NCBI GenBank assembly: GCA_046349155.1
Contig: JAXMCW010000004.1
Span: forward strand, 620,001-684,000
Direction: 5' to 3'
DNA: 64,000 nucleotides
From: Alsobacter sp046349155
GTDB taxonomy: Bacteria > Pseudomonadota > Alphaproteobacteria > Rhizobiales > Beijerinckiaceae
Below are positions 54,047 to 62,343 of the stretch, one piece after another. A program made the position numbers and the translations under genes. Positions within the stretch are counted from its first letter, which is position 1; the number at the start of each line of letters is the position of its first letter. Under the pieces are notes generated by a model that searched no databases, was not told the DNA's origin, and worked only from the letters and a program-made list of their open reading frames with translations.

Positions 54047-54978
54047 TCGGAGGTGTCCCCGTCGGGCCGGCGGAACGGCAGCACACCTGACGCGATCTGC
54101 GACTTGCGATGCAGGCGCTCGTTCTCAGCTCTGATCCAATCGAGGCCGCCGGTCGGCCCAGTTAGCCATTCCATGACGCCGTCGGCGGGGAAAGTGCGGG
54201 AAGCGTACTTCTCGGGCACACCGGAGACTGATCCCTGCCGCCAGCATCGGCCGCCGGTGCGCCCGAAGCGATCCAGTTCCTTGGACAGCAATGCGGAGAG
54301 TTTCGAGTGAACCGCGTTGTCACTCCCGAGCGCGATGACGGCAACCTCCCGAGCACTCTGGAACGTCGCCCGCGCTGTAGCCATGGGCGTGAGGTGCCGC
54401 TCGAACGTGCCGTTCACGATGCCGGCCACCTTTCGGCCGGTGTCACGCTCGATCCTCCGGAGCTGGTCGGCATGCGAGGTCACGATCTGCTTGATGGCGG
54501 CGATCTCCTTGCGCTGGTAGCGGAGAACCTTTTGGAGCCAGAGCGCCAGTTCGCGATGAAGCTTCCGGATCTCCTCAAGGTTGAACGAGGGCCCATGAGG
54601 GTTGGGGACTACGTCGATTGCGTCCTGCTCTGAGTGATGTTGGTGCCGCCACTCCATAAACACCCGGATCAGCATCTCGCGAACGTCGGCCGCCTGGGGT
54701 GTTAGCGACTTGACGGCAAGGAGGAGCGCCTGGGGTTCGTTCAGGAGGTACTCTTGCACTTCGCGCTGCGCGCCAGAGCCAATTCGGACCATCGCCGTAC
54801 GGCACGGCGTTGGTCCATAACGGCCCAGCTCAGCCTTGTTGCGCGCGATCAGCTCCCTGATGACGCGCGGCCGCCCGAGCCCGAGCGCTTCGGCGAGCTG
54901 GAGGTCGAGCACACGCGGCTCGCCCTCATGATCAATCAGCATCAGGCTCGGAATCGAGCCGTGAATCGCTTCACTCAT
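54043..54978 (-). CDS. Phage antirepressor/Rha-like regulatory protein
   Basis: The 311-aa protein begins (MSEAIHGSIPSLMLIDHEGEPRVLDLQLAEALGLGRPRVIRELIARNKAELGRYG) in the manner of phage antirepressor or Rha-type N-terminal domains, followed by QEYLLNEPQALLLAVKSLTPQAADVREMLIRVFMEWR, which fits that group well. A central coiled stretch and a basic C-terminal part follow. The role could be antirepression or host control. The start is the ATG at 54978, overlapping the upstream gene. Confidence 0.62.
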   Translation of the reverse strand: MSEAIHGSIPSLMLIDHEGEPRVLDLQLAEALGLGRPRVIRELIARNKAELGRYGPTPCRTAMVRIGSGAQREVQEYLLNEPQALLLAVKSLTPQAADVREMLIRVFMEWRHQHHSEQDAIDVVPNPHGPSFNLEEIRKLHRELALWLQKVLRYQRKEIAAIKQIVTSHADQLRRIERDTGRKVAGIVNGTFERHLTPMATARATFQSAREVAVIALGSDNAVHSKLSALLSKELDRFGRTGGRCWRQGSVSGVPEKYASRTFPADGVMEWLTGPTGGLDWIRAENERLHRKSQIASGVLPFRRPDGDTSE

Positions 54979-55199
54979 TGTGATCCTCGTCCATCGCAGT
55001 TGTCGCCAGTGGCGTTCATCGAGCCGAGCGCCATCCGGCGGTCGATGTGCTCGCGGAGTTCGGTGAGCTTCTCGCAGCTCCACCCTGTTGCGCTGCCGCA
55101 GAGGTATCGGCAGGTGCGCTCGCCCTTGCCGGGCTGGCATGTGCTGATCACGTAGGCGTCGTCAGGCGGAGCAAGCTGGATACAGACACGCTCGTTCAC
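54975..55199 (-). CDS. Small Cys-rich hypothetical protein (74 aa)
   Basis: The GTG at 55199 overlaps the upstream stop. The product has five cysteines (VCIQLAPP, ISTCQPGKGERTCRYLCG, WSCEKL), possibly a small zinc-binding fold. Such proteins are frequent in early phage operons. Function unknown. Confidence 0.5.
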   Translation of the reverse strand: MNERVCIQLAPPDDAYVISTCQPGKGERTCRYLCGSATGWSCEKLTELREHIDRRMALGSMNATGDNCDGRGSQ

Positions 55200-55675
55200 G
55201 GTGCGCCTCCGCCTTGCGGGGTTTCGTGGGGTGAATCCGCTGCGGGCAGGTCGGGTGCCGGCTGCGGCGCAGGCTCGGGCACCTCCTCACGCGTCGGCGA
55301 TGGCAGCGCCGGGCGCACAGGCCTGACCGCGCCACGAGCCACCACGGCTGGGATGTCTTCGCCGCCTCGGCGCACCAGCGCCCAATGGTCATCAACCGCG
55401 TGCAGGAAGGTTGCGAGCACTGGACCGCTCTCGCCGGAGACTGTCACGTCCTCGCCGGGGGCGATGTTGGCGGCCACGACCTTGGTGACGGTGTTGCGGT
55501 CCACGTAGAGGTCGCGGAAGTCGCCTTCGACGCGCAGAACCACAGCGCTCGTGTCTGACTGATGGAAGGCAACCTCGGCGCGTACCAGCACCTTGTCGCC
55601 CTTGCGGAGCGGGAGCTGGGCGTCCATCACGCAGCCTCCGTTGGCCTCGTTGACCGTGCGCATAATGGACTTCAC
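55196..55675 (-). CDS. Hypothetical phage protein (159 aa)
   Basis: It starts with GTG at 55675, overlapping the upstream stop, with AGGAG eight bases before. The sequence has beta-rich segments (LPLRKGDKVLVRAEVAFHQSDTSAVVLRVEG, VTVSGESGPVLATFLHAVDDHWALVR) and a Pro-rich C-terminus. An OB- or SH3-like fold is possible. No family recognised. Confidence 0.5.
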   Translation of the reverse strand: MKSIMRTVNEANGGCVMDAQLPLRKGDKVLVRAEVAFHQSDTSAVVLRVEGDFRDLYVDRNTVTKVVAANIAPGEDVTVSGESGPVLATFLHAVDDHWALVRRGGEDIPAVVARGAVRPVRPALPSPTREEVPEPAPQPAPDLPAADSPHETPQGGGAP

Positions 55676-56820
55676 TGCCTGTTCTCCTGATCCTCTTTGG
55701 CTGCATCGAAAGCTCGCTCCCAGACCGCGCGGAGGGCCGCCGGCTCCTGGAATTTCACGGGCACCACCCGCCGGGGCCGGCCGTTCTTCGCGGCGTCCCA
55801 GCCATGCCTCTCGGCCGCCTCCACCAGAACGGGGTCGAGCCCCTCGGTGTTGGGCGCTGGGCCGGCCTTGGCGGCCTCGCTGGCGGGCGTCTCGCCCTCC
55901 GCGCTGCCCTGGTCCGGGATGGCGTTCTGCTCGCCCACGGACGCGGCACTCTGGCCCTGCTGGGCCTGCTGTTCGCCTTGACCCTCGCCGACAGGCTTCT
56001 CGTCGCTGGCGAAGTTCTTTCCGCGCTCGAACGCCTTGCCGTTGTTGCGGGGGTTGAACAGCGTCTCGACGGTCTCCTCGCCGGACTTGATCGCGGCATG
56101 CATCCCCAGCAGCGTGGGCATGTGATCGAGCGTGATGTCCTCAATGCCCTGCACAGCGAGCGCCAAGAAGATCTGCTCAGCCGTGACGCCGAAGGCGCCG
56201 AAGGCTGCGATGGCCCTCGCGCGGCGCTCAGCCAGGGTTTTGATGTCGCCCTTGATGACCTGGATCGCCGTGCCATACCCCTGCCGCCACACAGCCTTTG
56301 GCACGCCCGTGATGATGGCGTTGCGCTTGGCGATGGAGCAGGCGGCGTTCCCGGTGACGATGATCATGTCGTCCGAGAGGAGCCGGCCCCGCTTGTCACT
56401 GATCCGCCGGCGCACGCGGGACGTCGTGACAGCGTTGCTCTCCAGGTCGTGGAAGATGCCCTCGGCCTCGACGTACATCTCCTTGCGGTCGACGTGCGTC
56501 ACCCGCGCCCCAACCCGGCAGTTGCCCCATTGGCTGGCGATAATCTCAGCCATTCGGATGGACGGGCCTTCGATGGGCTTGCCGCCGCGAGGAAGCGCGT
56601 AGACGCACTCCGTGGCGCTGTCCCTGTCGAGGGTGATGAGGGCGTTGATGTCGTTCGCTACCTTGGCGAGCTGGCGCGGGTAGGCCCGGGCGGTCGTGAT
56701 CTGGTTGTCGATCTCGGCTGCGAGCATCTGTACCGCGAGGCTGGAGCCCGCCTGGGCGAGAGCCGGCAGGCTCGTTGCTTGGGCGATGATCTCGCCATCT
56801 TCGTTGATCGTCTCGGACAT
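55672..56820 (-). CDS. Candidate single-strand annealing protein
   Basis: The 382-aa protein has a conserved core (YPRQLAKVANDINALITLDRDSATECVYALPRGGK, GPSIRMAEIIASQWGNCRVGARV, VRRRISDKRGRLLSDDMIIVTGNAACSIAKRNAII) and a Gln/Glu/Ala-rich linker before a basic C-terminal segment. I associate this core with phage proteins next to RecE-like exonucleases. With the nuclease gene at 57716 in the same operon it would form a two-component recombination system. I do not recognise RecT, Erf or Rad52 motifs, so this is partly inference from synteny. Confidence 0.6.
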   Translation of the reverse strand: MSETINEDGEIIAQATSLPALAQAGSSLAVQMLAAEIDNQITTARAYPRQLAKVANDINALITLDRDSATECVYALPRGGKPIEGPSIRMAEIIASQWGNCRVGARVTHVDRKEMYVEAEGIFHDLESNAVTTSRVRRRISDKRGRLLSDDMIIVTGNAACSIAKRNAIITGVPKAVWRQGYGTAIQVIKGDIKTLAERRARAIAAFGAFGVTAEQIFLALAVQGIEDITLDHMPTLLGMHAAIKSGEETVETLFNPRNNGKAFERGKNFASDEKPVGEGQGEQQAQQGQSAASVGEQNAIPDQGSAEGETPASEAAKAGPAPNTEGLDPVLVEAAERHGWDAAKNGRPRRVVPVKFQEPAALRAVWERAFDAAKEDQENRQ

Positions 56821-56849
56821 GGGCGTCAGGCCCTCCTCTGCTAGCGCGC

Positions 56850-57674
56850 TCAGCGGATGCTGGCGGTCTCGGTTTCGTAGATGCGGAAGCCCGCGAGCTG
56901 CCGGCGGCCGGCGCGCATCGCTGCTCGGCCGGCCTTCTCGACAGCTTCGTCGGACAGGAAGGGCAGCAGTTCAGCAGTGATGGCCGAGCGGTCCACGAGG
57001 TCGCATACCCACTCTCGCTTCAGAGTGGAGAGAGAGGCCGCGCCCCTGGTGCGGGCCATCTCGCTCGGCGCGGCAGCTGCGGCCTTCTCGGCGCTCTCCG
57101 CCTGCTTGTCGGCTAGGACCGCGTGGTCGAGCGCCCGGTCGCGGTCCTTCTCCGCGGCGACCCGCTCGAGATATGCCTGCCGGCTGGTCTCCTCCTGCAT
57201 GGCCCGGGCCTTCTCAGCGGCCTCACGCTCGGCTGCCTCGGCCGCGCGCATACGGGCTTCCTGCTCCTCGCGTGCTTTCCGGGCCTCCTCCTCACGACGG
57301 CGGCGCTCTTCCGCCGCCTTCATGCGCAGGTACTCAGTCGCCCTGGCCGTGAGCCGCGCCTTCATCTTGTCGAGGCGCTCGGCGTGGACCTTGAAGAAGC
57401 CATCCACCTCGCGGCCCGCCTTCAGAAACGGCTCCTTCTCCGCCACACGCTTGCTCTCCGTGTCCTTGAGGCATTCGCCGATGAGCTTCACGAGGTCGCC
57501 CAGTGCGGTCTGCTGATCATCGTTTTCTATGACTGGGGGCAGCTGCGTGGCGGCGGCCGCGAGCTTCTCGATGCGCTCCAGCAGCGCTTCGTGGTCGAGC
57601 GCAAGCCGCTCGGGCAGTGGCGGGGAATTGCCGCCCACGGGCGGCGGGTCGTTCAGATCGAGCGCAGCGCTCAT
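56850..57674 (-). CDS. Coiled-coil phage protein between annealing protein and exonuclease
   Basis: The 274-aa protein has a long charged helix in the middle (KAAEERRRREEEARKAREEQEARMRAAEAAEREAAEKARAM...) and a conserved C-terminal domain (WVCDLVDRSAITAELLPFLSDEAVEKAGRAAMRAGRRQLAGFRIYE). Such proteins recur in recombination operons of alphaproteobacterial phages. A role in recombination is inferred from context only. Confidence 0.6.
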   Translation of the reverse strand: MSAALDLNDPPPVGGNSPPLPERLALDHEALLERIEKLAAAATQLPPVIENDDQQTALGDLVKLIGECLKDTESKRVAEKEPFLKAGREVDGFFKVHAERLDKMKARLTARATEYLRMKAAEERRRREEEARKAREEQEARMRAAEAAEREAAEKARAMQEETSRQAYLERVAAEKDRDRALDHAVLADKQAESAEKAAAAAPSEMARTRGAASLSTLKREWVCDLVDRSAITAELLPFLSDEAVEKAGRAAMRAGRRQLAGFRIYETETASIR

Positions 57675-57715
57675 CGCGTCGGGTCCTTACTACGGTGGGA
57701 CTTGGGCGGGGGGCG

Positions 57716-58765
57716 TTAGGCGGCCTTTGCGAACCAAGCCGGCATGTCGGCCAGCTCCAGCTCGTGCAGCTCGGCGGGGATGACCCAGGGATTGTCGGGG
57801 CCGAAGTCGAGGAGGAAGTCCCGGTAGGTCGCGAGCGCCTTCGCGATGTCCGCACCGGCCGCGTCGAGGATCGGATTGCCGGGCGAGAGCTGTGCGGCCC
57901 AGACTTGCGGCGGCAGGCCCGAGTGGAAGAAGACCCAGTACCAGCCAACCTCTTCCTCGGCCGCGACCCGCTGGAGCCAAGCCGGGTCGTGCTCGCCTTG
58001 GACCTGGCCGGCCGCCACCAGGGCCGGCAGCGCCGCGCGACCCTCGAGGTAGTGGGCCGCCTGGATGTCGTAGCGCAGCCCGGCGATCTGTGCCCGGCAG
58101 GCGCGGTCGAAGGGCATGTCCTTCGTGTTGCCGATGCTCTTCAGGTCGCCCAGGCCGCGGACCTTCAGGTAGTCGATACGGCACTTCTTGCGCACGGGTG
58201 TGCCGAGCACGGAGTCGGTCCAGAAGATCGACACCTCGGGCACTCCGCCCAGGAACGCCTCGGCAAGGTCAGGGCTCGTCGTGATCAGGCGCGCGGCGTC
58301 GAGGATGAGCTGGTGCTGCTCGGGCGGCAGGAGCGTAATGCCAGCGCGAGTGGCGCTGTCCACGATGTCGTCCAGGATACGGACAGTCGGGTCGCGGTAG
58401 AGCGCCAGTTCAATCTTCTCGGCCTTGCTGCGCGGCAGCTTGCCGACGCCTCGATCCGCAAACCACTTCCCGAGGTCCGCGTCCGTCACCAGGAGATCGT
58501 CGCCCGTTGGCAGTGCAGCGTAGAGGTCGCGGAAGGCGTCTTCTCCCTCCAAGACGCGCTTGTGGACGGCCCGGCCGAACGTGAGGTGCGGGGCAACCTT
58601 GCCAGGCTGCTCGGGTTCGCGGTCGGGGTTGAGCGGGCTCTGCCACCAGTAGACCGAACCGCCGGTCAGGAGACGCTTCAGGTCCGTCGACCCAAGCGCC
58701 GGGTCCGAGTGGTACTCGGCTTCCGGCATTCCGAAGTAGACGCCCGGAGAGTGTTCAGAGGACAT
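57716..58765 (-). CDS. RecE/YqaJ-like PD-(D/E)XK exonuclease
   Basis: The 349-aa protein shows a PD-(D/E)XK nuclease layout: MPEAEYHSDPALGSTDLKRLL, FGRAVHKRVLEGEDAF, then the catalytic-type RKKCRIDYLKVRGLGDLKSI with D and D-x-K, and QIAGLRYDIQAAHYLEG, typical of exonuclease VIII-like phage proteins (DUF3799). It should resect dsDNA 5' ends for the annealing protein. The start at 58765 is preferred over a longer frame. Confidence 0.8.
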   Translation of the reverse strand: MSSEHSPGVYFGMPEAEYHSDPALGSTDLKRLLTGGSVYWWQSPLNPDREPEQPGKVAPHLTFGRAVHKRVLEGEDAFRDLYAALPTGDDLLVTDADLGKWFADRGVGKLPRSKAEKIELALYRDPTVRILDDIVDSATRAGITLLPPEQHQLILDAARLITTSPDLAEAFLGGVPEVSIFWTDSVLGTPVRKKCRIDYLKVRGLGDLKSIGNTKDMPFDRACRAQIAGLRYDIQAAHYLEGRAALPALVAAGQVQGEHDPAWLQRVAAEEEVGWYWVFFHSGLPPQVWAAQLSPGNPILDAAGADIAKALATYRDFLLDFGPDNPWVIPAELHELELADMPAWFAKAA

Positions 58766-58852
58766 GGGACCTCGAGGAAGCTTCAGACAGGACATTGGGA
58801 TGAGCGACCGGACAGCTCGTCTCGCCGGTGCGCAGTCGAGGAGCGATCGTCG

Positions 58853-59014
58853 TTACGGCCGCGGCCTGGCAGGCTGCTTGCGAAGCGCGCGGCGGCGGGC
58901 TCGGGCCTTTTGGGCACGCAGCGCCCGATAGGCGAGCAGTGCGCGAGCCGCGGCAGGACTCGGTGAGACCACGGTATGTGGCTCAGCATCACCGTTGCGG
59001 GCAGCGACCGTCAT
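58853..59014 (-). CDS. Basic 53-aa protein in the leftward operon
   Basis: ATG at 59014 overlaps the stop of the 111-aa gene (ATGA), and the frame runs to TAA at 58853-58855. The product is Ala/Arg-rich with a strongly basic C-terminus (YRALRAQKARARRRALRKQPARP). Translational coupling is the main argument that it is real. No domain recognised; nucleic-acid binding is possible. Confidence 0.45.
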   Translation of the reverse strand: MTVAARNGDAEPHTVVSPSPAAARALLAYRALRAQKARARRRALRKQPARPRP

Positions 59015-59346
59015 GACGCCCTCCCGAAGCGCAGCACGTCGGCCTGCGCCTGCGCGGCAAGGTCCGAACGGCGCGCGAGAACCGCCGAAATCGCCGCATC
59101 AACTTCGAGCAGCGATGCCCTGCAGAAGCGGCACGTGGAAGCGGAAGTCGCCGGCGCCTTCAGGCGAGCACGACACGTCTCCCAGCGATCGAGGTGAGTG
59201 TTGAGCGCGTTGATCCGGTCGCCTCGGCTTTGGAGGCGGCGAAGATCATCGTCCAGCTCGACAAGATACGCGGTCAGGAACGGCGTGATCACCTGATCCG
59301 AGGCCGTCGTGTCGAGGTCGCAGAGGTTGTGAGGGGGGTGCGTCAT
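59011..59346 (-). CDS. Hypothetical protein, first gene of the leftward operon (111 aa)
   Basis: Set to start at the ATG at 59346, about 28 bp after the leftward promoter's -10 box; an ATG four codons upstream is possible. The product (LVELDDDLRRLQSRGDRINALNTHLDRWETCRARL, then CRFCRASLLEVDAAISAVLARR) is helical with a CxxC pair. No family recognised. Its position equals that of lambda early leftward genes. Confidence 0.55.
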   Translation of the reverse strand: MTHPPHNLCDLDTTASDQVITPFLTAYLVELDDDLRRLQSRGDRINALNTHLDRWETCRARLKAPATSASTCRFCRASLLEVDAAISAVLARRSDLAAQAQADVLRFGRAS

Positions 59347-59373
59347 GGGCGCTCTCATTGGCTGGAGCGCCAG

Positions 59374-59436
59374 AAACTACGCTCCGGGCGTAATTCGTGT
59401 CAACGCTTCAAGCGTAATTGCAACGCGCCATGCGTT
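59374..59436 (-). promoter_or_regulatory. Left promoter and operators (PL/OL) of the prophage
   Basis: On the minus strand TTGACA (59398-59403) and TAGTTT (59374-59379) are spaced 18 bp. Three 15-bp operators of the form (T/A)ACGC-N5-GCGT(A/T) lie at 59378-59392, 59402-59416 and 59422-59436. The first covers the spacer and part of the -10 box. The same promoter with the same operator stands at 60615-60644 on the other side of the repressor gene. Confidence 0.88.
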
Positions 59437-59454
59437 ACCGACGGGTTTGCCTTG

Positions 59455-59955
59455 CGCGCGATGTAGAGCTCAATCGGAGAGGGGCAGGGCGGTACGGGGG
59501 CGGCCTCCAGGGCCGCCCTCCAGATTCCCGATCAGCCTTGGGAAGCTCTTTCGGGAAGATAGATACTCACTACCGCGCGCGCGAACTTGATTCCCGCGTG
59601 CGCGTGAAAGGTGCCTTCTGCGAGGAGCGAGCTACTCTTTCGTGGCAAATTTTTTTTGATCATTCGCCGCCGGCCGGAACTCGATACGGCGCCTCATGTG
59701 CCGCCACAGGTCGCGCCTCGCGCGATGTAGAGCTCAATCGGAGAGGGGCAGGGTGGTATGGGGCGGCCTCCAGGGCCGCCCTCCAGATTCCCGGTCAGCC
59801 TTGGGAAGCTCTTTCGGGAAGATAGATACTCACTACCGCGCGCGCGAACTTGATTCCCGCGTGCGCGTGAAAGGTGCCTTCTGCGAGGAGCGAGACAGCT
59901 ACTTCGTGGCCGTCATTTTTTTGATCATCCGGCGCCGGCCGGCGTTCGACAGCTT
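59455..59955. repeat. Direct duplication of ~235 bp covering the repressor 3' end
   Basis: Sequence from 59455 to about 59690 is repeated from 59719 to about 59955 (offset 264 bp), nearly identical for the first 180 bp and with small indels later. Each copy contains an inverted GGGCGGCC/GGCCGCCC and the segment coding the end of the repressor (RMIKK). The outer copy is a remnant of the last codons and 3' region. The stretch 59437-59898 has no other gene. Confidence 0.85.
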
Positions 59956-60579
59956 GCGCCATTGCCCCGATCTAACCACGCCGTGCACGCCGGCGATCCA
60001 CTCCAATCGCACGCCCCGAATCGGTGGCGCGTTGTGGCTCTCGAGGTCGTAGGTCTGAGGCTCGCTCCCCTTCACAACGCGCTTCAGCAGGCGCCGACCG
60101 TCCGCTGTTCGCACCGCCGCCTCCCAGCCGACCAGCTCTTCGGGGCCCACCTCAGTGCGCCAACAAATCACGACATCGCCGTCGTCATAGCGCGGCCACA
60201 TGCTTTCGCCACTGACCTCAAAGGCCACGGCATCGGCCGGAACGGGGAAGGGGACTTCGATCTCGTAGAGGCCTTCGGGCGGGATTTGCTCCTCGTCCGG
60301 GCTGATCTCCTGGCCCGCGCCGATGCGGCCCATCACGGCGACCTCGTTCGTGGCAGGCGCGCTATCGGAGAGCGAGCCCTCGCCGGTGAGTAGCCAGTCC
60401 AGCGACACCTTGTAGGCCTTCGCAAGCCTGCGTGCGGAGTCTTTGCCTGGCTCGCGGTCGCCGTTCTCGTAACCGAGATAGGTGGAGGCGGGAATGCCAA
60501 GCTGGCGTGCCGCCTCCGTGCCGGTCGCGATGCCGGCATTGAGGCGTGCTTTGCGGATGCGATCTTTCATGGTGGTCAT
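59899..60579 (-). CDS. CI-like prophage repressor (HTH plus S24 peptidase domain)
   Basis: The 226-aa protein has an N-terminal HTH (KDRIRKARLNAGIATGTEAARQLGIPASTYLGYENGDREPG) and a C-terminal S24 LexA/CI-type domain with FEVSGESMWPRYDDGD (catalytic Ser) and RLLKRVV (catalytic Lys). It should keep lysogeny by binding the operators at 59378-59436 and 60588-60640 and be cleaved in the SOS response. No clear Ala-Gly-type cleavage site is needed to call the family; GRIGAGQ near residue 85 is a candidate. I start it at the ATG at 60579; an ATG at 60570 is also possible. Confidence 0.92.
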   Translation of the reverse strand: MTTMKDRIRKARLNAGIATGTEAARQLGIPASTYLGYENGDREPGKDSARRLAKAYKVSLDWLLTGEGSLSDSAPATNEVAVMGRIGAGQEISPDEEQIPPEGLYEIEVPFPVPADAVAFEVSGESMWPRYDDGDVVICWRTEVGPEELVGWEAAVRTADGRRLLKRVVKGSEPQTYDLESHNAPPIRGVRLEWIAGVHGVVRSGQWRKLSNAGRRRMIKKMTATK

Positions 60580-60587
60580 GGCCAAAC

Positions 60588-60644
60588 TTCGCATAGAGCG
60601 TTACGCATGGGGCATTGACATGCGTTACGCACCAGGCGTAGTTT
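60588..60644 (+). promoter_or_regulatory. Right promoter and operators (PR/OR) of the prophage
   Basis: TTGACA (60615-60620) and TAGTTT (60639-60644) are spaced 18 bp. The operator TACGC-N5-GCGTA at 60626-60640 lies between them as in PL. A one-mismatch copy (60602-60616) and a weaker one (60588-60602) lie towards the repressor gene, where they could control repressor transcription. Confidence 0.87.
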
Positions 60645-60668
60645 CGCGCACATAGCAAGGGTCAAAGC

Positions 60669-60917
60669 ATGTCGGACCACGTGGGTGTGCCCACCATCAT
60701 CGAAGCGCTCGGCGTCTCTCACCTGTCTCGCGTCCTGAGCCAGCGCGTGTCCACCGTGTCCAGCTGGAAGCAGCGCGGCTCCATCCCGGCCGAGTACTGG
60801 CCTGGCATCGTCTTGGAAGCAAAGCGTCGTGGCTACGCTCTCTCGTACGAGCTGCTGGCGATCCTTCACGCCAGAGCGAAGGGAAAGTGGCCCGCGATCG
60901 GCACCACGTCTGACTGA
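60669..60917 (+). CDS. Cro-like HTH protein
   Basis: The 82-aa protein (VPTIIEALGVSHLSRVLSQRVSTVSSWKQRGSIPAEYWPGIVLEAKRRGYALSYELLAILH) has the helix-turn-helix of Cro/YdaS-like proteins. It is the first gene behind PR, divergent from the repressor, the Cro position of lambdoid phages. It probably competes for the same operators and commits to lysis. Confidence 0.8.
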   Translation: MSDHVGVPTIIEALGVSHLSRVLSQRVSTVSSWKQRGSIPAEYWPGIVLEAKRRGYALSYELLAILHARAKGKWPAIGTTSD

Positions 60918-61013
60918 CAAAACTCTGCCGAAACACGCACATTCGAAGCAGTTGCAGGATCATCCTCGTGCTTGGAAGTGCACGGCTACGGTATCGTGCA
61001 GCAACAGGAGCCA

Positions 61014-61490
61014 ATGGTGGCAGACGGAAAGCAAATCAGTGGGGAAGTGCTCGTCGCTCTGCTGCGGGAGGCGCAGAGCGCCGCCTCCAGGGTGGCTGAG
61101 ATCAACGGAAACCTTGGTGACCGGGTCAAGCACCACAAGGACCACTCCAACCTTCACACGGGCGCCTTTGCAATCATCAAGAAGATGGCGCGGATGGAGG
61201 AGCTGAAGCGGGACGCGTTCTGGGCGGCGCTCTCGCTGTACAAGGATATCGCAGACGAAAAGCTCTGGGACCGACACTCGGGCGACCTCGCGGACATGGC
61301 CGTCCAAAGCGACGACGCTGAGCACGAAGCCGATGAGGACGTCGAGGCGGCCAAGCGGAACGAGGCGGCCCTGCGCCGTGGCATCTCAGAGCTGCCCGAG
61401 GATGCCGACGACGCGCCGAAGCCCGGCGAGCGACGCCGGTCGAAGCCGAAGACCGGCGGCGGTGAGCCCGGCACCTACAAGCTCAATTAG
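61014..61490 (+). CDS. Hypothetical phage early protein (158 aa)
   Basis: The product has a helical core (QISGEVLVALLREAQSAASRVAEINGNLGDRVKHHKDHSNLHTGAFAIIKKMARMEELKRDAFWAALSLYKD) and an acidic then basic C-terminal tail. I recognise it as a conserved type in alphaproteobacterial prophage early regions but cannot name a function. AGGAG precedes the ATG at 61014 with a short spacer; a GTG one codon later fits the spacing better. Confidence 0.6.
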   Translation: MVADGKQISGEVLVALLREAQSAASRVAEINGNLGDRVKHHKDHSNLHTGAFAIIKKMARMEELKRDAFWAALSLYKDIADEKLWDRHSGDLADMAVQSDDAEHEADEDVEAAKRNEAALRRGISELPEDADDAPKPGERRRSKPKTGGGEPGTYKLN

Positions 61491-61517
61491 CCGTGCGCGA
61501 GGTCGGGGAGGCCGTCC

Positions 61518-62075
61518 ATGATCGTGCTCGCGCTGGACATCGGCACGAACACTGGCTGGGCCCATGGGAAGGTTGGAGGGAACAACCCTCCGCCCATCTC
61601 GGGGTCGGTGCGCCTTAAGCGGACCCACGAGCCCCACGAGGTCGCGCCCTTCAACCTGCATTGCTTCCTGCGTGACAGATTTGAGGAGTGGGCGGTGTTC
61701 GGCCAGCTCCCCGACCTCGCGTTCCTGGAGCACTTCCTGAATCCGGTGGCCCAGCCCTCAGCAGACGCGGCCATCATGCAGTTGCAAGGGCATGGAGCTG
61801 CCCAGGCGTTCCTTCGCAGCCACGGCATTCGCGTCGAGATGGCGATGCCGGCGACGATCAGAAAGCATTTCATCGGCACCGCTAAGGTGCCGAAGGGGAG
61901 CCCGGCCGGCGAGATCAAGCGCCTCGTGCGCAACCGTTGCGCCCAGCTTGGCTACTGCCCGCGGGATTGCACCGACTACGACCGGACCGATGCGTTGGCC
62001 GCCTGGGACTACGCGGCTCATGTGTTCGGCCGGGCGCAGCCCCGCACGTTGCAGATGTTCGGGGGCGCAGCGTGA
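61518..62075 (+). CDS. RuvC-like Holliday-junction resolvase
   Basis: The 185-aa protein has an RNase H-fold resolvase pattern: first strand with catalytic Asp (VLALDIGTNTGWA), a Glu in LAFLEHFLNP after the second region, and a C-terminal acidic pair in YDRTDALAAWDYA. Phages use such enzymes to resolve branched DNA before packaging. It lies in the rightward operon, overlapping the next gene by four bases. Confidence 0.8.
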   Translation: MIVLALDIGTNTGWAHGKVGGNNPPPISGSVRLKRTHEPHEVAPFNLHCFLRDRFEEWAVFGQLPDLAFLEHFLNPVAQPSADAAIMQLQGHGAAQAFLRSHGIRVEMAMPATIRKHFIGTAKVPKGSPAGEIKRLVRNRCAQLGYCPRDCTDYDRTDALAAWDYAAHVFGRAQPRTLQMFGGAA

Positions 62076-62338
62076 GCGAGGGGGCAGCGGGAAAGCCCGC
62101 AAAAGCGCAGCCTGGCGATCCGGTCGGACTGAAGGAGATGATCAACGTCCTGCAGGAGCAGGCTCGCGACGTGGAGGGGGCAGCGCGGCGAGGCGCCATG
62201 GCGAACCTTCGCGAGACGATCCATCCCGACTACCAGCGCAAGGTCGAGGTCCTCGATGCGGCCCATCGCTTTCTCGAGTTCACGATCCTTCCGCAGCTCG
62301 AAGACATCCGCACTCGCGTCCGCCGGCTGCGGAGATAG
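62072..62338 (+). CDS. Hypothetical phage protein (88 aa)
   Basis: GTG at 62072 overlaps the stop of the resolvase gene. The product (KEMINVLQEQARDVEGAARRGAMANLRETIHPDYQRKVEVLDAAHRFLEFTILPQLEDIRTRVRRL) is helical. No domain recognised. Tight coupling supports it. Confidence 0.55.
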   Translation: MSEGAAGKPAKAQPGDPVGLKEMINVLQEQARDVEGAARRGAMANLRETIHPDYQRKVEVLDAAHRFLEFTILPQLEDIRTRVRRLRR

Positions 62339-62343
62339 CGCCG

